Source: Sphaerisporangium album
GTDB lineage: Bacteria > Actinomycetota > Actinomycetes > Streptosporangiales > Streptosporangiaceae
DNA: 64,000 nucleotides
NCBI RefSeq assembly: GCF_003323745.1
Contig: NZ_QOIL01000017.1
Location: 62,001 to 126,000 of the forward strand
Reading direction: 5' to 3'
Part shown: positions 46,309 to 55,765 of the stretch, piece after piece
Layout of the letters: each line of letters begins with the position of its first letter
Position numbering within the stretch: the stretch's first letter is position 1
Notes under the pieces: model-generated
What the model was told of the DNA's origin: nothing
The model's database searches: none
The model's input: only the letters and a program-made list of their open reading frames with translations
Translations under genes and position numbers: made by a program

Positions 46309-46383
46309 GTGAAGCGAATGCCCGTCCTACGAAGGAACTTCCGCCGTCCCGGCCCGCAGGCCCGAAACCCCCACCGCCCGTGA
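46309..46383 (+). CDS. Possible 24-residue basic leader peptide
   Basis: GTG 46309 sits 3 bases after a strong GGAGGAA ribosome site and reads MKRMPVLRRNFRRPGPQARN before stopping 4 residues later. It is highly basic. It precedes the giant sugar-dehydrogenase-like gene by 110 bases, so it could be a regulatory upstream reading frame. No similarity is recognised. Confidence 0.35.
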   Translation: MKRMPVLRRNFRRPGPQARNPHRP

Positions 46384-46493
46384 CCCCGCCGGGTCCGCCG
46401 CCCGGCGAGACCCCCGCGGCTCCTCGCATTCCGCCCGGCCGATCCTGCGCCGGGCCGCACCACACCGCACCGAAGGAAAGGAACGCCCCGCCA

Positions 46494-49400
46494 ATGCCCC
46501 CCAGGCGGCCGACCGCTCGCATCAGAAGATGGATCGCGCAGACCTGCGCCCTAGCCCTCAGCCTCACGGGCCTGACCGTACTGACCCTGACCGGCCCCGC
46601 CCAGGCGGACACCGCGGCCATCGACCCCGCCGACTACCAGCGCGTGGAGATGGCCAAGGGGGTCGCCGACATGGGCGAGCCGATGACCATGACCGTGCTG
46701 CCCGACCTGTCGGTGCTGCACACCTCGCGCGACGGGACCCTGCGGCGTACCGACGCGCGCGGTGACACGGCCGTCGTGGGGACCCTGAACGTCTACACCC
46801 ACGACGAGGAGGGGCTCCAGGGGGTCGCCGCCGACCCCGGCTTCGCGGCCAACCGGTTCGTCTACCTGTACTACGCGCCCCGCCTCGACACCCCCGCCGG
46901 CGACGCCCCGGCCAGTGCTGCCGACTTCTCCGCCTGGAAGGGGGTGAACCGGCTTTCCAGGTTCACGGTCAAGCCCGACTGGACGCTCGACATGGGCAGC
47001 GAGGTCAAGATGCTCGACGTGCAGGCCGACCGGGGCATCTGCTGTCACGTGGGCGGCGACATGGACTTCGACGCCGCGGGCAACCTCTACCTGAGCACCG
47101 GCGACGACTCCAACCCCTTCGACTCGGCGGGCTACTCCCCGATCGACGAGCGGCCGGACCGCAACCCCGCCTACGACGCCCAGCGCACCTCGGCGAACAC
47201 CAACGACCTGCGCGGCAAGATCCTGCGGATCAAGGTCAAGCCGGACGGGACCTACGACATCCCGCCGGGCAACCTGTTCCCGCCGGGGACCGCCAACACC
47301 AGGCCGGAAATCTACGCCATGGGCTTCCGCAACCCGTTCCGGCTGACCGTCGACAAGGAGACCGGGGTCGTCTACGTGGGCGACTACGGCCCCGACGCGG
47401 GAAGTGGCGACCCGGCCAGGGGGCCGAGCGGCCAGGTCGAGTTCAACCGCGTCACCGCCCCGGGCAACTTCGGCTGGCCGTACTGCACGGGCGCCAACAC
47501 GCTGGCCGAGACCTACAACGACTTCACCTTCCCCTCCGGTCCCTCCGGGCCGAAGTACGACTGCGCCGCCGGCGGGCCGACCAACGACTCCTTCCGCAAC
47601 ACCGGCCTGCGCACGTTGCCGCCCGCCCAGCCCGCCTGGATCCGGTACGGCGGCGACGCCGGCTCGCCGCCGGAGTTCGGCGGCGGCTCCGAGTCCCCGA
47701 TGGGCGGACCGGTCTACCGGTACGACGCCGCCCTGAAGTCCGAGGTCAAGTTCCCCGAGGACCTGAACGGCCACTTCTTCGCCGGCGAGTTCGGCCGCCG
47801 CTGGATCAAGCCGATCGACGTCAACGCCGACGGGACGCCCGGCGGCATCTCCGACTTCCCGTGGACCGGCACCCAGGTCATGGACCTGGCGTTCGGCCCG
47901 GACGGCGCGCTGTACGTCCTCGACTACGGGGCGGGCTTCTTCGGCGGCGACGAGAACTCCGCGTTGTACAGGTTCGAGTACATCAAGGGCCGCGACCGTT
48001 CACCGGTCGCCGTGGTGAAGGCCGACAAGACCTCCGGCAGGACCCCGCTGACCGTGACGTTCTCCTCCGCCGGATCCGCCGATCCGGAGGGCGCCGCGCT
48101 CACCTACGCCTGGGACTTCGGGGACGGCACCACCTCCACCGACCCGAACCCGGTCAAGACGTACACGACCGACGGCGACTACAGCGCGAAGCTCACCGTG
48201 AGCGACCCCGCCGGCAACACCGGCACCGCCAGCGTGCTGATCACGGCCGGCAACACGGCGCCCGCCGTGGCCGTGGAGACGCCCGGCGACGGTCAGCTGT
48301 TCCAGTGGGGCGACACCGTCCCCTTCAAGATCAAGGTGACCGACCCGGAGGACGGCGACATCGACTGCGCGAAGGTCAAGATGACCTACGTGCTCGGCCA
48401 CGACAGCCACGGTCACCAGATCACCTCGAAGAACGGCTGCTCGGGCGACCTGACCATCCCGGTGGACGGTGAGCACGACGACGCGGCGAACATCTTCGCG
48501 GTGTTCGACGCCGAGTACACCGACAAGGGCGGCCTGACCACGCACACCCAGCACATCCTGCAGCCGCGGCACCGGCAGGCCGAGCACTACTCGGCCTCGC
48601 AGGGAGTGAACCCCATCGGCAAGGCGCCGGCGCACGGCGGCAGGACGGTGGGTGACATCAACAACGGCGACTGGATCGCGTTCAAGCCGTACGACCTGAC
48701 CGGCGCGAAGGGGATCACCGCCCGCGTCTCCTCCGGCGGAAAGGGCGGCACCATCGAGGTGCGCGCCGGATCGCCGGCGGGCGCCCTGCTGGGCAAGGTG
48801 AGCGTGCCGGTGACCGGCGGCTGGGAGACCTTCACCGACGTCTCCGCCCCCCTGTCCAACGCACCGGCGGGAACCACGCAGCTCTCCCTGGTGTTCAAGG
48901 GCAACGACGGCGCGCTGTTCGACGTGGACGACTTCACGCTGACGGCCGAGCCGCCAGCCGGAAGCCCGATCGGCACCATCGTCAGCGCCGGCGGCCGGTG
49001 CCTCGACGTCGCCGGAGCCAACCCGGCCAACGGCACCAACGTGCAGCTCTGGGAGTGCAACGACACCGGCGCCCAGGTCTGGACCCTCAGCGGCTCCACG
49101 ATCCGGTCACTCGGCAAGTGCCTGGACGTCGACGGCGGCCGTACCACCGACGGCACCAGGGTGCAGATCTGGGACTGCGTCGCCGGCGTCGGCGCGCAGA
49201 ACTGGACCATCGGGGCGGACGGCACGGTGAAGAACCCGCAGTCCGGCAAGTGCCTCGACGGCTCGAACGCCGGGCAGATGGTCATCAGGACCTGTGACGG
49301 CGGCGACGCCCAGAAGTGGAGGACACCGACCCCGGCCGGCGACGGCGGCCCCGGCGGCGGCCAGGGCGACCTCCTGGTCTTCTCGGCCACGGCCGGCTTC

Positions 49401-51785
49401 CGGCACGACTCGATCCCGGCCGGCATCCAGGCGATCAAGGAGCTCGGCTTCAAGGTCACCGCGACCGAGGACGCGAGCGCCTTCACCGCCGCGAACCTCG
49501 CCAAGTACAAGGCGGTGGTCTTCCTCAGCACCACCGGCGACGTGCTCAACGACGCCCAGCAGGCCGCCTTCGAGTCCTACGTCAAGGCGGGCGGCGGCTA
49601 CGTCGGCGTGCACGCCGGGGCCGACACCGAGTACGACTGGCCCTTCTACGGCGAGCTCGTGGGGGCGTGGTTCGCCTCCCACCCGGCCATCCAGCCGGCC
49701 ACCATCAAGGTGGAGGACCGCGCCCACGCGGCCACCGCCCACCTCGGCCCCACGTGGAACCGCACCGACGAGTGGTACAACTACCGCTCCAACGCCCGCA
49801 CCACCGCTCACGTGCTGGCCACGCTGGACGAGTCCTCCTACTCCGGCGGCGGCATGGGTGCGGACCACCCGATCGCCTGGTGCAAGGAGTACCAGGGCGG
49901 CCGGTCGTTCTACACGGGCGGCGGGCACACCTCGCAGTCCTTCTCCGAGCCGGCGTTCCGTCAGCACCTGCTCGGCGGCATCAAGTACGCGATGGGCGAC
50001 GCCAAGGCGGACTGCCGTGCCGAGAACGGCTACACCACGATCTACAACGGCGGCACGACGGGCTGGTCGCAGGCCGGGCCCGGCGGTTTCACCAACGCCG
50101 ACGGCACCCTCACCTCGCAGGGTGGCCTGGGCATGTTCTGGTACAAGGCGAAGGAGTACAGCTCCTACTCGCTGAAGCTGGACTGGAAGATGCGCGGCGA
50201 CGACAACTCTGGTGTCTTCGTCGGCTTCCCCGCCTCCGACGACCCGTGGTCGGCGGTGAACAACGGCTACGAGATCCAGATCGACGCCACGGACGCTCCG
50301 GAGAAGACCACCGGCGCGGTCTACGGCTTCAAGTCCGCGGATCTCGCGGCCCGCGACAAGGCGCTGAACCCGCCGGGGCAGTGGAACACCTACGAGATCC
50401 GGGTGGAGGACGAGCGTCTGCAGATCTTCCTCAACGGCGTGAGGATCAACGACTTCACCAACACCGATCCCAGCCGGTCCCTGAAGCAGGGGTACGTGGG
50501 CATCCAGAACCACGGCGACGGCGACGAGGTCTCGTTCCGGAACATCCGGATCAAGGAACTCGGCCCCGCCACCGGTGACGTCACCGTCCAGGCCGAGGCC
50601 TGGACCGAGGCCAACGGCGTGCAGCCCTACCCGCACACCCCGGCCCACGGCGGCACGGTGCTCGGCTTCGTCAACCCCGGCGACTGGGCCGCCTACACCG
50701 ATGTGGACCTCACCGGCGTCACCGGCTTCACGGCCCGGGTGGCCTCGCCCAACCCGTCCGGCGGATTCGAGATCCGCACCGGTTCACCGACCGGGCCCGT
50801 GCTGGGCGCCGTCACGGTTCCGAACACCGGCGGCTGGGAGACCTACGCCGACGTCTCGACGCCGCTCACGAACGTTCCTTCCGGAAACACCAAGCTCTAC
50901 CTGGTGTTCACCGGAGCGGACTTCGACGTGGACGACTTCACGCTCGTCCGCGGCCCGAAGGACACCAAGGCGCCGGTGACCAAGGCCGCCCTGGACCCGG
51001 CGGAGCAGCCCACCGGCTGGCACACCACGCCCGTGACGGTCAGCCTCACGGCCACCGACGAGGGCTCCGGGGTCGACAGGACGGAGTACAAGCTGGACGA
51101 CGCCGAGTGGGCCGCCTACACCCAGCCCTTCAAGGTCGAGGGCGACGGCGCCCACAAGGTGTCCTACCGCTCGAAGGACAAGGCGGGCAACCAGGAGGAG
51201 GCCAAGGACGTCACGCTGAAGCTGGACGCCACCAAGCCCGTGCTGACCGTCGGCGGGCTGAACGCCGACGGGAACTACGGCGACAGCGCCCAGATCACCG
51301 TCACCGCCGAGGGCAAGGACACGGGGTCGGGCATCGACACCGTGACCGCCACCGTCGACGGCAGGGAACTGCGGCTCGGCAAGGCTCTCGATCTGACGTC
51401 CGTCACGCTCGGCTCGCACGTCGTCAAGGTGACCGCCAAGGACAGGGCCGGCAACACGACCGAGCAGGCCCGGACCCTGACGGTGACCACGTCGTTCGCC
51501 GATCTGACGACCCTGCTGGACAGGTTCGCGGTGGAGGGCTCGCTCGGGAGCGGGCTTCGCAACTTCCTGAGGTCGGCGAGCACGAGCGACCAGAAGGGCC
51601 ACACCGACCAGGCGCTCCATCACCTGGGCAAGTTCAGGGACCGAGCCACCGGCGTGGCCGATCAAGCGGCCCGAAGGGTGCTGGTCCGCGACGCGGACGC
51701 CCTGATCGTCCACCTGGGCGGCCAGGCGTCCCCCGAGGGGATCGCCGCCAACGGCGGACGGCTCCTCCCGGACATGGCCAGGTGA
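46494..51785 (+). CDS. Secreted sugar dehydrogenase / ThuA / DUF1080 multidomain protein
   Basis: 1763 residues. Approximate domain order: signal peptide (ends GPAQA); glucose/sorbosone-dehydrogenase propeller (46630-47990; GICCHVGGDMDFDAAGNLYL, NDLRGKILRIK, IYAMGFRNPFRLTVD); PKD (48000-48250); Ig-like; CBM6 (48570-48950); ricin lectin (48975-49325); ThuA (49370-50010; ATAGFRHDSIP, GGYVGVHAGADTEYDWPFYG); DUF1080 3-ketoglycoside hydrolase-like (50030-50570; NSGVFVGFP, NNGYEIQIDATDAPEKTTGA); second CBM6; two Ig-like domains; C-terminal FIMAH (51500-51770). ATG 46494 lies 11-17 bases after AAGGAAAGGAA. ThuA and DUF1080 proteins act on 3-keto sugars, so one secreted chain may bind glycan, oxidise it and cleave it. 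Activity is inferred. Confidence 0.88.
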   Translation: MPPRRPTARIRRWIAQTCALALSLTGLTVLTLTGPAQADTAAIDPADYQRVEMAKGVADMGEPMTMTVLPDLSVLHTSRDGTLRRTDARGDTAVVGTLNVYTHDEEGLQGVAADPGFAANRFVYLYYAPRLDTPAGDAPASAADFSAWKGVNRLSRFTVKPDWTLDMGSEVKMLDVQADRGICCHVGGDMDFDAAGNLYLSTGDDSNPFDSAGYSPIDERPDRNPAYDAQRTSANTNDLRGKILRIKVKPDGTYDIPPGNLFPPGTANTRPEIYAMGFRNPFRLTVDKETGVVYVGDYGPDAGSGDPARGPSGQVEFNRVTAPGNFGWPYCTGANTLAETYNDFTFPSGPSGPKYDCAAGGPTNDSFRNTGLRTLPPAQPAWIRYGGDAGSPPEFGGGSESPMGGPVYRYDAALKSEVKFPEDLNGHFFAGEFGRRWIKPIDVNADGTPGGISDFPWTGTQVMDLAFGPDGALYVLDYGAGFFGGDENSALYRFEYIKGRDRSPVAVVKADKTSGRTPLTVTFSSAGSADPEGAALTYAWDFGDGTTSTDPNPVKTYTTDGDYSAKLTVSDPAGNTGTASVLITAGNTAPAVAVETPGDGQLFQWGDTVPFKIKVTDPEDGDIDCAKVKMTYVLGHDSHGHQITSKNGCSGDLTIPVDGEHDDAANIFAVFDAEYTDKGGLTTHTQHILQPRHRQAEHYSASQGVNPIGKAPAHGGRTVGDINNGDWIAFKPYDLTGAKGITARVSSGGKGGTIEVRAGSPAGALLGKVSVPVTGGWETFTDVSAPLSNAPAGTTQLSLVFKGNDGALFDVDDFTLTAEPPAGSPIGTIVSAGGRCLDVAGANPANGTNVQLWECNDTGAQVWTLSGSTIRSLGKCLDVDGGRTTDGTRVQIWDCVAGVGAQNWTIGADGTVKNPQSGKCLDGSNAGQMVIRTCDGGDAQKWRTPTPAGDGGPGGGQGDLLVFSATAGFRHDSIPAGIQAIKELGFKVTATEDASAFTAANLAKYKAVVFLSTTGDVLNDAQQAAFESYVKAGGGYVGVHAGADTEYDWPFYGELVGAWFASHPAIQPATIKVEDRAHAATAHLGPTWNRTDEWYNYRSNARTTAHVLATLDESSYSGGGMGADHPIAWCKEYQGGRSFYTGGGHTSQSFSEPAFRQHLLGGIKYAMGDAKADCRAENGYTTIYNGGTTGWSQAGPGGFTNADGTLTSQGGLGMFWYKAKEYSSYSLKLDWKMRGDDNSGVFVGFPASDDPWSAVNNGYEIQIDATDAPEKTTGAVYGFKSADLAARDKALNPPGQWNTYEIRVEDERLQIFLNGVRINDFTNTDPSRSLKQGYVGIQNHGDGDEVSFRNIRIKELGPATGDVTVQAEAWTEANGVQPYPHTPAHGGTVLGFVNPGDWAAYTDVDLTGVTGFTARVASPNPSGGFEIRTGSPTGPVLGAVTVPNTGGWETYADVSTPLTNVPSGNTKLYLVFTGADFDVDDFTLVRGPKDTKAPVTKAALDPAEQPTGWHTTPVTVSLTATDEGSGVDRTEYKLDDAEWAAYTQPFKVEGDGAHKVSYRSKDKAGNQEEAKDVTLKLDATKPVLTVGGLNADGNYGDSAQITVTAEGKDTGSGIDTVTATVDGRELRLGKALDLTSVTLGSHVVKVTAKDRAGNTTEQARTLTVTTSFADLTTLLDRFAVEGSLGSGLRNFLRSASTSDQKGHTDQALHHLGKFRDRATGVADQAARRVLVRDADALIVHLGGQASPEGIAANGGRLLPDMAR

Positions 51786-51803
51786 CCTGCCCGACCTAGC
51801 GGG

Positions 51804-51851
51804 CCGGCGGGCCCGTCACCCGGTCGTCCGGCCGGGCGACGGGCCCGCCGG
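51804..51851. terminator. Strong bidirectional hairpin overlapping GH15 stop
   Basis: A 20-bp stem with one mismatch (51804-51823 against 51832-51851) and an 8-base loop. It lies between convergent genes, but most of it encodes the last codons and stop of the GH15 gene (51816). Translation and termination signals therefore overlap. Confidence 0.75.
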
Positions 51852-53636
51852 CGTGATGGCCTGGGCGGCGTTGATCAGGCCGATGTGGCTGAGAGCCTGC
51901 GGGAAGTTGCCGATCGGCTCTCCGGTGGCCGAGTCGACCTCCTCGGCGAGCAGGCCGACGTCGTTGGCGTACGAGACGGCGGTCTCGAACACCCGTCTGG
52001 CCGCGGGGTGTTCGCCGGTGACGGCCAGGGCGTGCGCGAGCCAGAAGGTGCACAGCAGGAACGTGCCCTCCTGTCCCGCGAGCCCGTCGGCGGCGTGATA
52101 GCGGTGTACCAGACCACGCGGGTCGACCAGGCGGGTGCCGATGGCGCGCACGGTGGAGCGCACGCGTGGATCGTCGGGGGCGAGGAATCCGACCAGCGGC
52201 ATCACCAGCAGCGCGGCGTCCAGGCTCGTGCCACCGAACGTCTGCGTGAAGGCACCGATCCGCTGGTTCCACGCCTGGCTCAGGATCGCGGCGCGGATCT
52301 GTTCCCGGACGCGCGTCCACTCGCCGACACGCCCGCTCGCCCTCAGCAGGGGGGCGAGCGCGATGGCCCGGTCCAGCCCGACCCAGCACATCAGTTTGGA
52401 ATGCGTGAAGTGCCGGCTGGGCCCGCGGACCTCCCAGATGCCCTGGTCCGGCTCCCGCCAGCGACGGGCGGCGGCCTCGGCCACCCCGACCAGCATCGCG
52501 CGGGTGAACGGGTCGAACGCGCAGTAGGTCTGGTGGGCGGCGTCGAGCAACTCCCCGTAGACGTCGAGCTGGGCCTGGCGCCAGGCGTCGTTGCCGACCC
52601 GCACCGGAGAGCTGCCCCGCCAGCCGCGCAGGTGCGGCAGACGTCGTTCGCTCAGGTCGCGTTCGCCGCCGACGCCGTAGATGATCTGCAGATGGGCGCC
52701 GCGATCGAGCTGGGTGGCCGAGGCACGGGCCAGGAAGCCGAAGAAGGCGGTCTCCTCGATCTCGCAGGCGGCGGTGGACAGGGCCTGCAGCGTGAAGCTG
52801 GCGTCCCGGATCCAGGTGTAGCGGTAGTCCCAGTTGCGTTCCCCGCCGATGCTCTCGGGCAGGGATGTGGTGACCGCGGCGACGATGGCCCCGGTGGGGG
52901 CGTAGGTCATCGCCTTCAGCACTCGGCCGCTGTGCTCGACCAGGTGCCGCCAGGGGCCTTCGTGGTTCACGTGCAGCCGCGACCAGGAGCGCCAGCCCCG
53001 GACGGTGTCCTTGACCCTGCGACGCACCTCGCGGGAGGTACGGCACGGCGGATCCGGGTCCCACGCCCAGCCGGCCTGCATGGCGAAGCCGAGGCTCCGC
53101 CCCGCGCGCAAGGTGAAGGTGGCGTCCGCGACCGAGCCGCTCACCCGCAACTCCACCGGGCTGGACAGGGTCAGCACGGTCGCGCCGCCGCGCGCGATCA
53201 GACCGCCCCCGACCGGCTGCATCAGTGGGTGAACTAGACCGAACTCGGGACGCGGCGCGTAGGCCATGTCCACGGGCACACTGCCCTCGACGCAGGTCAC
53301 CTGCCGCAGCACCATCCCGGCGGAGGACGCTCCCAGATCGTGCCCACGCTCCCCGGCACCCAGGGCGAGCGCGTCCGTCAGGACCAGGGTGCCCTCACGG
53401 GTACGGAAGGTGGTCTCCAGCACCAGAGTGCCGGGGACGTAGCGGCGGGTGACCTCGGCTGGGCCGGCCGGGCCGATCGTCCAGTGGCCGGCATCGTCGT
53501 CGAGCAGCCGGGCGAAGATCGCGGGGCTGTCGAAGCGAGGCAGGCACAGCCATTCCACCGAGCCGTCGCGGCTCACCAGGGCCGCCGACCGGCAGTCCGA
53601 CAACATCGCGTAGTCGCCGAGCGGCCGGCTGCTCAC
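51816..53636 (-). CDS. GH15-family glucoamylase/trehalase-like hydrolase
   Basis: 606 residues. An N-terminal beta-sandwich (LGDYAMLSDCRSAALVSRDG, CLPRFDSPAIFARLLDD) is followed by an (alpha/alpha)6 barrel from about residue 215: GGERNWDYRYTWIRDASF, KLMCWVGLDRAIALAP, QGIWEVRGPSRHFTHSK (catalytic-type Glu) and LLAEEVDSATGEPIGNFPQALSH (second Glu). This is the cytoplasmic GH15 type found in actinomycetes, acting on alpha-glucosides such as trehalose or maltodextrin. There is no signal peptide. GTG 53636 overlaps the upstream stop (GTGA). It is the third gene of an operon with a small membrane protein and a molybdopterin oxidoreductase, an odd pairing. Confidence 0.9.
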   Translation of the reverse strand: MSSRPLGDYAMLSDCRSAALVSRDGSVEWLCLPRFDSPAIFARLLDDDAGHWTIGPAGPAEVTRRYVPGTLVLETTFRTREGTLVLTDALALGAGERGHDLGASSAGMVLRQVTCVEGSVPVDMAYAPRPEFGLVHPLMQPVGGGLIARGGATVLTLSSPVELRVSGSVADATFTLRAGRSLGFAMQAGWAWDPDPPCRTSREVRRRVKDTVRGWRSWSRLHVNHEGPWRHLVEHSGRVLKAMTYAPTGAIVAAVTTSLPESIGGERNWDYRYTWIRDASFTLQALSTAACEIEETAFFGFLARASATQLDRGAHLQIIYGVGGERDLSERRLPHLRGWRGSSPVRVGNDAWRQAQLDVYGELLDAAHQTYCAFDPFTRAMLVGVAEAAARRWREPDQGIWEVRGPSRHFTHSKLMCWVGLDRAIALAPLLRASGRVGEWTRVREQIRAAILSQAWNQRIGAFTQTFGGTSLDAALLVMPLVGFLAPDDPRVRSTVRAIGTRLVDPRGLVHRYHAADGLAGQEGTFLLCTFWLAHALAVTGEHPAARRVFETAVSYANDVGLLAEEVDSATGEPIGNFPQALSHIGLINAAQAITPAGPSPGRTTG

Positions 53637-54130
53637 CGGTGCGCCTTGCCGGTCCGGCGGCCGCCGGCGGCGCGCCGCACGGCGTAGACGAGCGCGGACC
53701 CGGCGAAGAGCACCAGGGTCACGAGCAGCCACCGGCCGAGGAACGGGGCGGTGCTCAGGGCCGTCGCCTCCCGGTAGTTGTGCTCGGACGCGCGCAGGAC
53801 GAGGGGGAACCAGATGAGCAGCAGCAGCCCCGACAGCCCCGCCGGTACCCGCAGGTAGTTGACCGACGGCCCCCGTCGCCGATCCGCCACCGGTGGAAGG
53901 CGCTGCAGGGCGCGGTCCCCCGCGGAGTAGAGAGGAAGTACGACGAAGTCGTGCAGGATCACGGCTCCGAGGAACCACAACAGGAATCCCAGCAGGATGC
54001 CGGCGGCGATGACGCGGGTGAGGGCGTAGGCGGCCACCAGGAAGCAGGCGAGCAACGCGAACAGGTGCCACAGGCCGGCGCCATAGCGTTCTCGCGCCCG
54101 CCTGCGCGCCTCGCCGATCCGGCCTCTCAT
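53633..54130 (-). CDS. Small four-helix membrane protein
   Basis: 165 residues. Hydrophobic spans are at about 20-40 (GLWHLFALLACFLVAAYALTR), 42-62 (AAGILLGFLLWFLGAVILHD), 95-112 (LSGLLLLIWFPLVL) and 130-150 (LLVTLVLFAGSALVYAV). HDFVVLPLYSAGDRAL follows helix 2. It overlaps the molybdopterin gene by ATGA and the GH15 gene by GTGA, so the three are coupled. Role unknown; a membrane partner of the oxidoreductase is possible. Confidence 0.8.
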   Translation of the reverse strand: MRGRIGEARRRARERYGAGLWHLFALLACFLVAAYALTRVIAAGILLGFLLWFLGAVILHDFVVLPLYSAGDRALQRLPPVADRRRGPSVNYLRVPAGLSGLLLLIWFPLVLRASEHNYREATALSTAPFLGRWLLVTLVLFAGSALVYAVRRAAGGRRTGKAHR

Positions 54131-55479
54131 GGCGGGGCCCGGAAGTCGAGCTCGCGCACCCACTTGGTGTTGTGCACGCCGGGGGCGTTGGGCACCATGA
54201 TCCGGGCGGGGAACCCGTGGTCCAGCGACAGGTCGGCGCCGTTGACCCGCAGCGCCAGCAGGGAGCGGGGATCGGTCGTCTGACCCGCGCTCAGCGACAC
54301 GTGGCTGAACACGCCGCCCCGCTGCAGCGAGCGGACGTAGACGCCCGCGCCGCCGTCCGCCCCGCTCAAACGTGCCAGATCGGTCAGCCGGACGCCGGTC
54401 CACGTCTGTTCGGTCGACCATCCCTCCACGCAGGCGATCGGCAACCGGTAGGTGTACAGCGGCATGGCCAGCAGCTGCTCACGCGACAGCCGCACCTGAC
54501 GGGCGCCCCGCACCGTCAGCCGCCATTCGGGGCCGGTCTCGGCCGCGACGACGCCCACGCTCGCCGCCGTCTTGTTCACCTGGAAGTCGTTCGGCCCGGG
54601 GCCGTAGTACCGCCCGTGCGGGGCGAGCAGCGCGGTACGCCGCCACGGGCCGTCCATCGTCTGCCCGGCCGACAGGCCGAGCACGGTCAGGGAGCCGGCG
54701 CCGACGAAGGCCAGCAGGCCCCGGCGTGAGATGGTCGGCGGCGCGGGAGCGGCGGCGACCAGGCCGTCGGGGTCGGGCGGTTCCGGGCGCGTGTCGCGCA
54801 GGGACGTGCGCAACTCCCGGCGGAAGCTACGGGATCGCAGGGATGTGACCAGCCGGGGCAGCTTGATCGCGACGTGCACCGCCAGCGCGGCCAGGAAGAT
54901 CCACGCGCCGTACAGATGCGCCGGGTAGAACGAGAAGGGGAAGACGTAGAAGAGCTGGATGTTGAGGATGCCGGTGACGAACTCGAAGACGGCGCCGCCG
55001 ACCAGGAGCAGCAGGCTGGCCCGTTCGAGCGTCTGCGCCGGGCTGCCGGTCGGCGGCCAGGCGAACAGCTTGGGGATCACCGACCACAGCTTGGCCAGCA
55101 GGACCGGCACCAGCGTCAGGCCCAGAATGACGTGCACACCCTGGGTGACCCGGTAGAGCCAGACCGGGCTGGTCGGCCAGTCGAACAGATAGAACCCGAA
55201 CAGCCCTTTTTCCGGCGTGATGTCGTTGCCCGGCAGCCGGGGATCATAGGCGGCGTACGAGATCAGGCCCGTGATCGCCACCAGCGGAAGCCCGGCCAGC
55301 AGCACCAGCCCGAACACCGAAGTCAGCCACGGCCCACGCAACGGACTACGCCAGAACTCCGGCCGGAACGGGCCCGGCGGACGTTCCTGCCCCCGCAGGT
55401 ACGCCCACAGCCGCGCGCCCGCCCCGCGTCCAGCAGGTTCACCTGGATGGCGGTGAGGCCCGTCTGACGCAGACGACAT
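54127..55479 (-). CDS. Membrane-fused molybdopterin-dependent oxidoreductase (sulfite-oxidase fold)
   Basis: 450 residues. The first 220 form a cytochrome b561-like membrane domain of four or five helices with His in VTQGVHVILG, PAHLYGAWIF and ALAVHVAIKL as probable haem ligands. An internal twin-arginine motif ISRRGLLAFVGAG near residue 249 then leads into a sulfite-oxidase/YedY-type molybdenum domain with the cofactor Cys in YRLPIACVEGWS near residue 350 and LDHGFPARIMVPNAPGVHNT. Electrons probably pass between the molybdenum site outside and the quinone pool via haem. ATG 55479 follows GGAGGGATC. It is the first gene of the operon. The substrate is unknown; S- or N-oxides are typical for relatives. 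Confidence 0.9.
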   Translation of the reverse strand: MSSASDGPHRHPGEPAGRGAGARLWAYLRGQERPPGPFRPEFWRSPLRGPWLTSVFGLVLLAGLPLVAITGLISYAAYDPRLPGNDITPEKGLFGFYLFDWPTSPVWLYRVTQGVHVILGLTLVPVLLAKLWSVIPKLFAWPPTGSPAQTLERASLLLLVGGAVFEFVTGILNIQLFYVFPFSFYPAHLYGAWIFLAALAVHVAIKLPRLVTSLRSRSFRRELRTSLRDTRPEPPDPDGLVAAAPAPPTISRRGLLAFVGAGSLTVLGLSAGQTMDGPWRRTALLAPHGRYYGPGPNDFQVNKTAASVGVVAAETGPEWRLTVRGARQVRLSREQLLAMPLYTYRLPIACVEGWSTEQTWTGVRLTDLARLSGADGGAGVYVRSLQRGGVFSHVSLSAGQTTDPRSLLALRVNGADLSLDHGFPARIMVPNAPGVHNTKWVRELDFRAPP

Positions 55480-55765
55480 GATCCCTCCGAAGCCGGCGCA
55501 GGACCGCCGGCCGCTGGCCTATCCGCCTGTTCTCACCGCGAACACCGTTGGCCAAAGTCGAAGCCGGTTCCTTTTTCCGTCATGCTCTGTCCCCGAGGGA
55601 ATGGCTTTCCCCAAGGGGGAGCCCTCCCATCGGTTCGACCCACGCTTCCGGTCCGCGCTGGAGGCGGGCCGCGCGCCGAGGGAGTTCGAGGACGGCCGGC
55701 AACGACGCGAAGGCATCACGCCGGGTGACGGGCCGTGTCGGCGACGCGAGAGGCATGGTCCCTGG
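55480..55765. other. 286-base intergenic stretch, no gene seen
   Basis: It holds the promoter of the molybdopterin operon and the 3' flank of the next minus-strand gene. Reading frames here lack codon bias or a start. No strong hairpin or repeat is evident. Confidence 0.5.
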
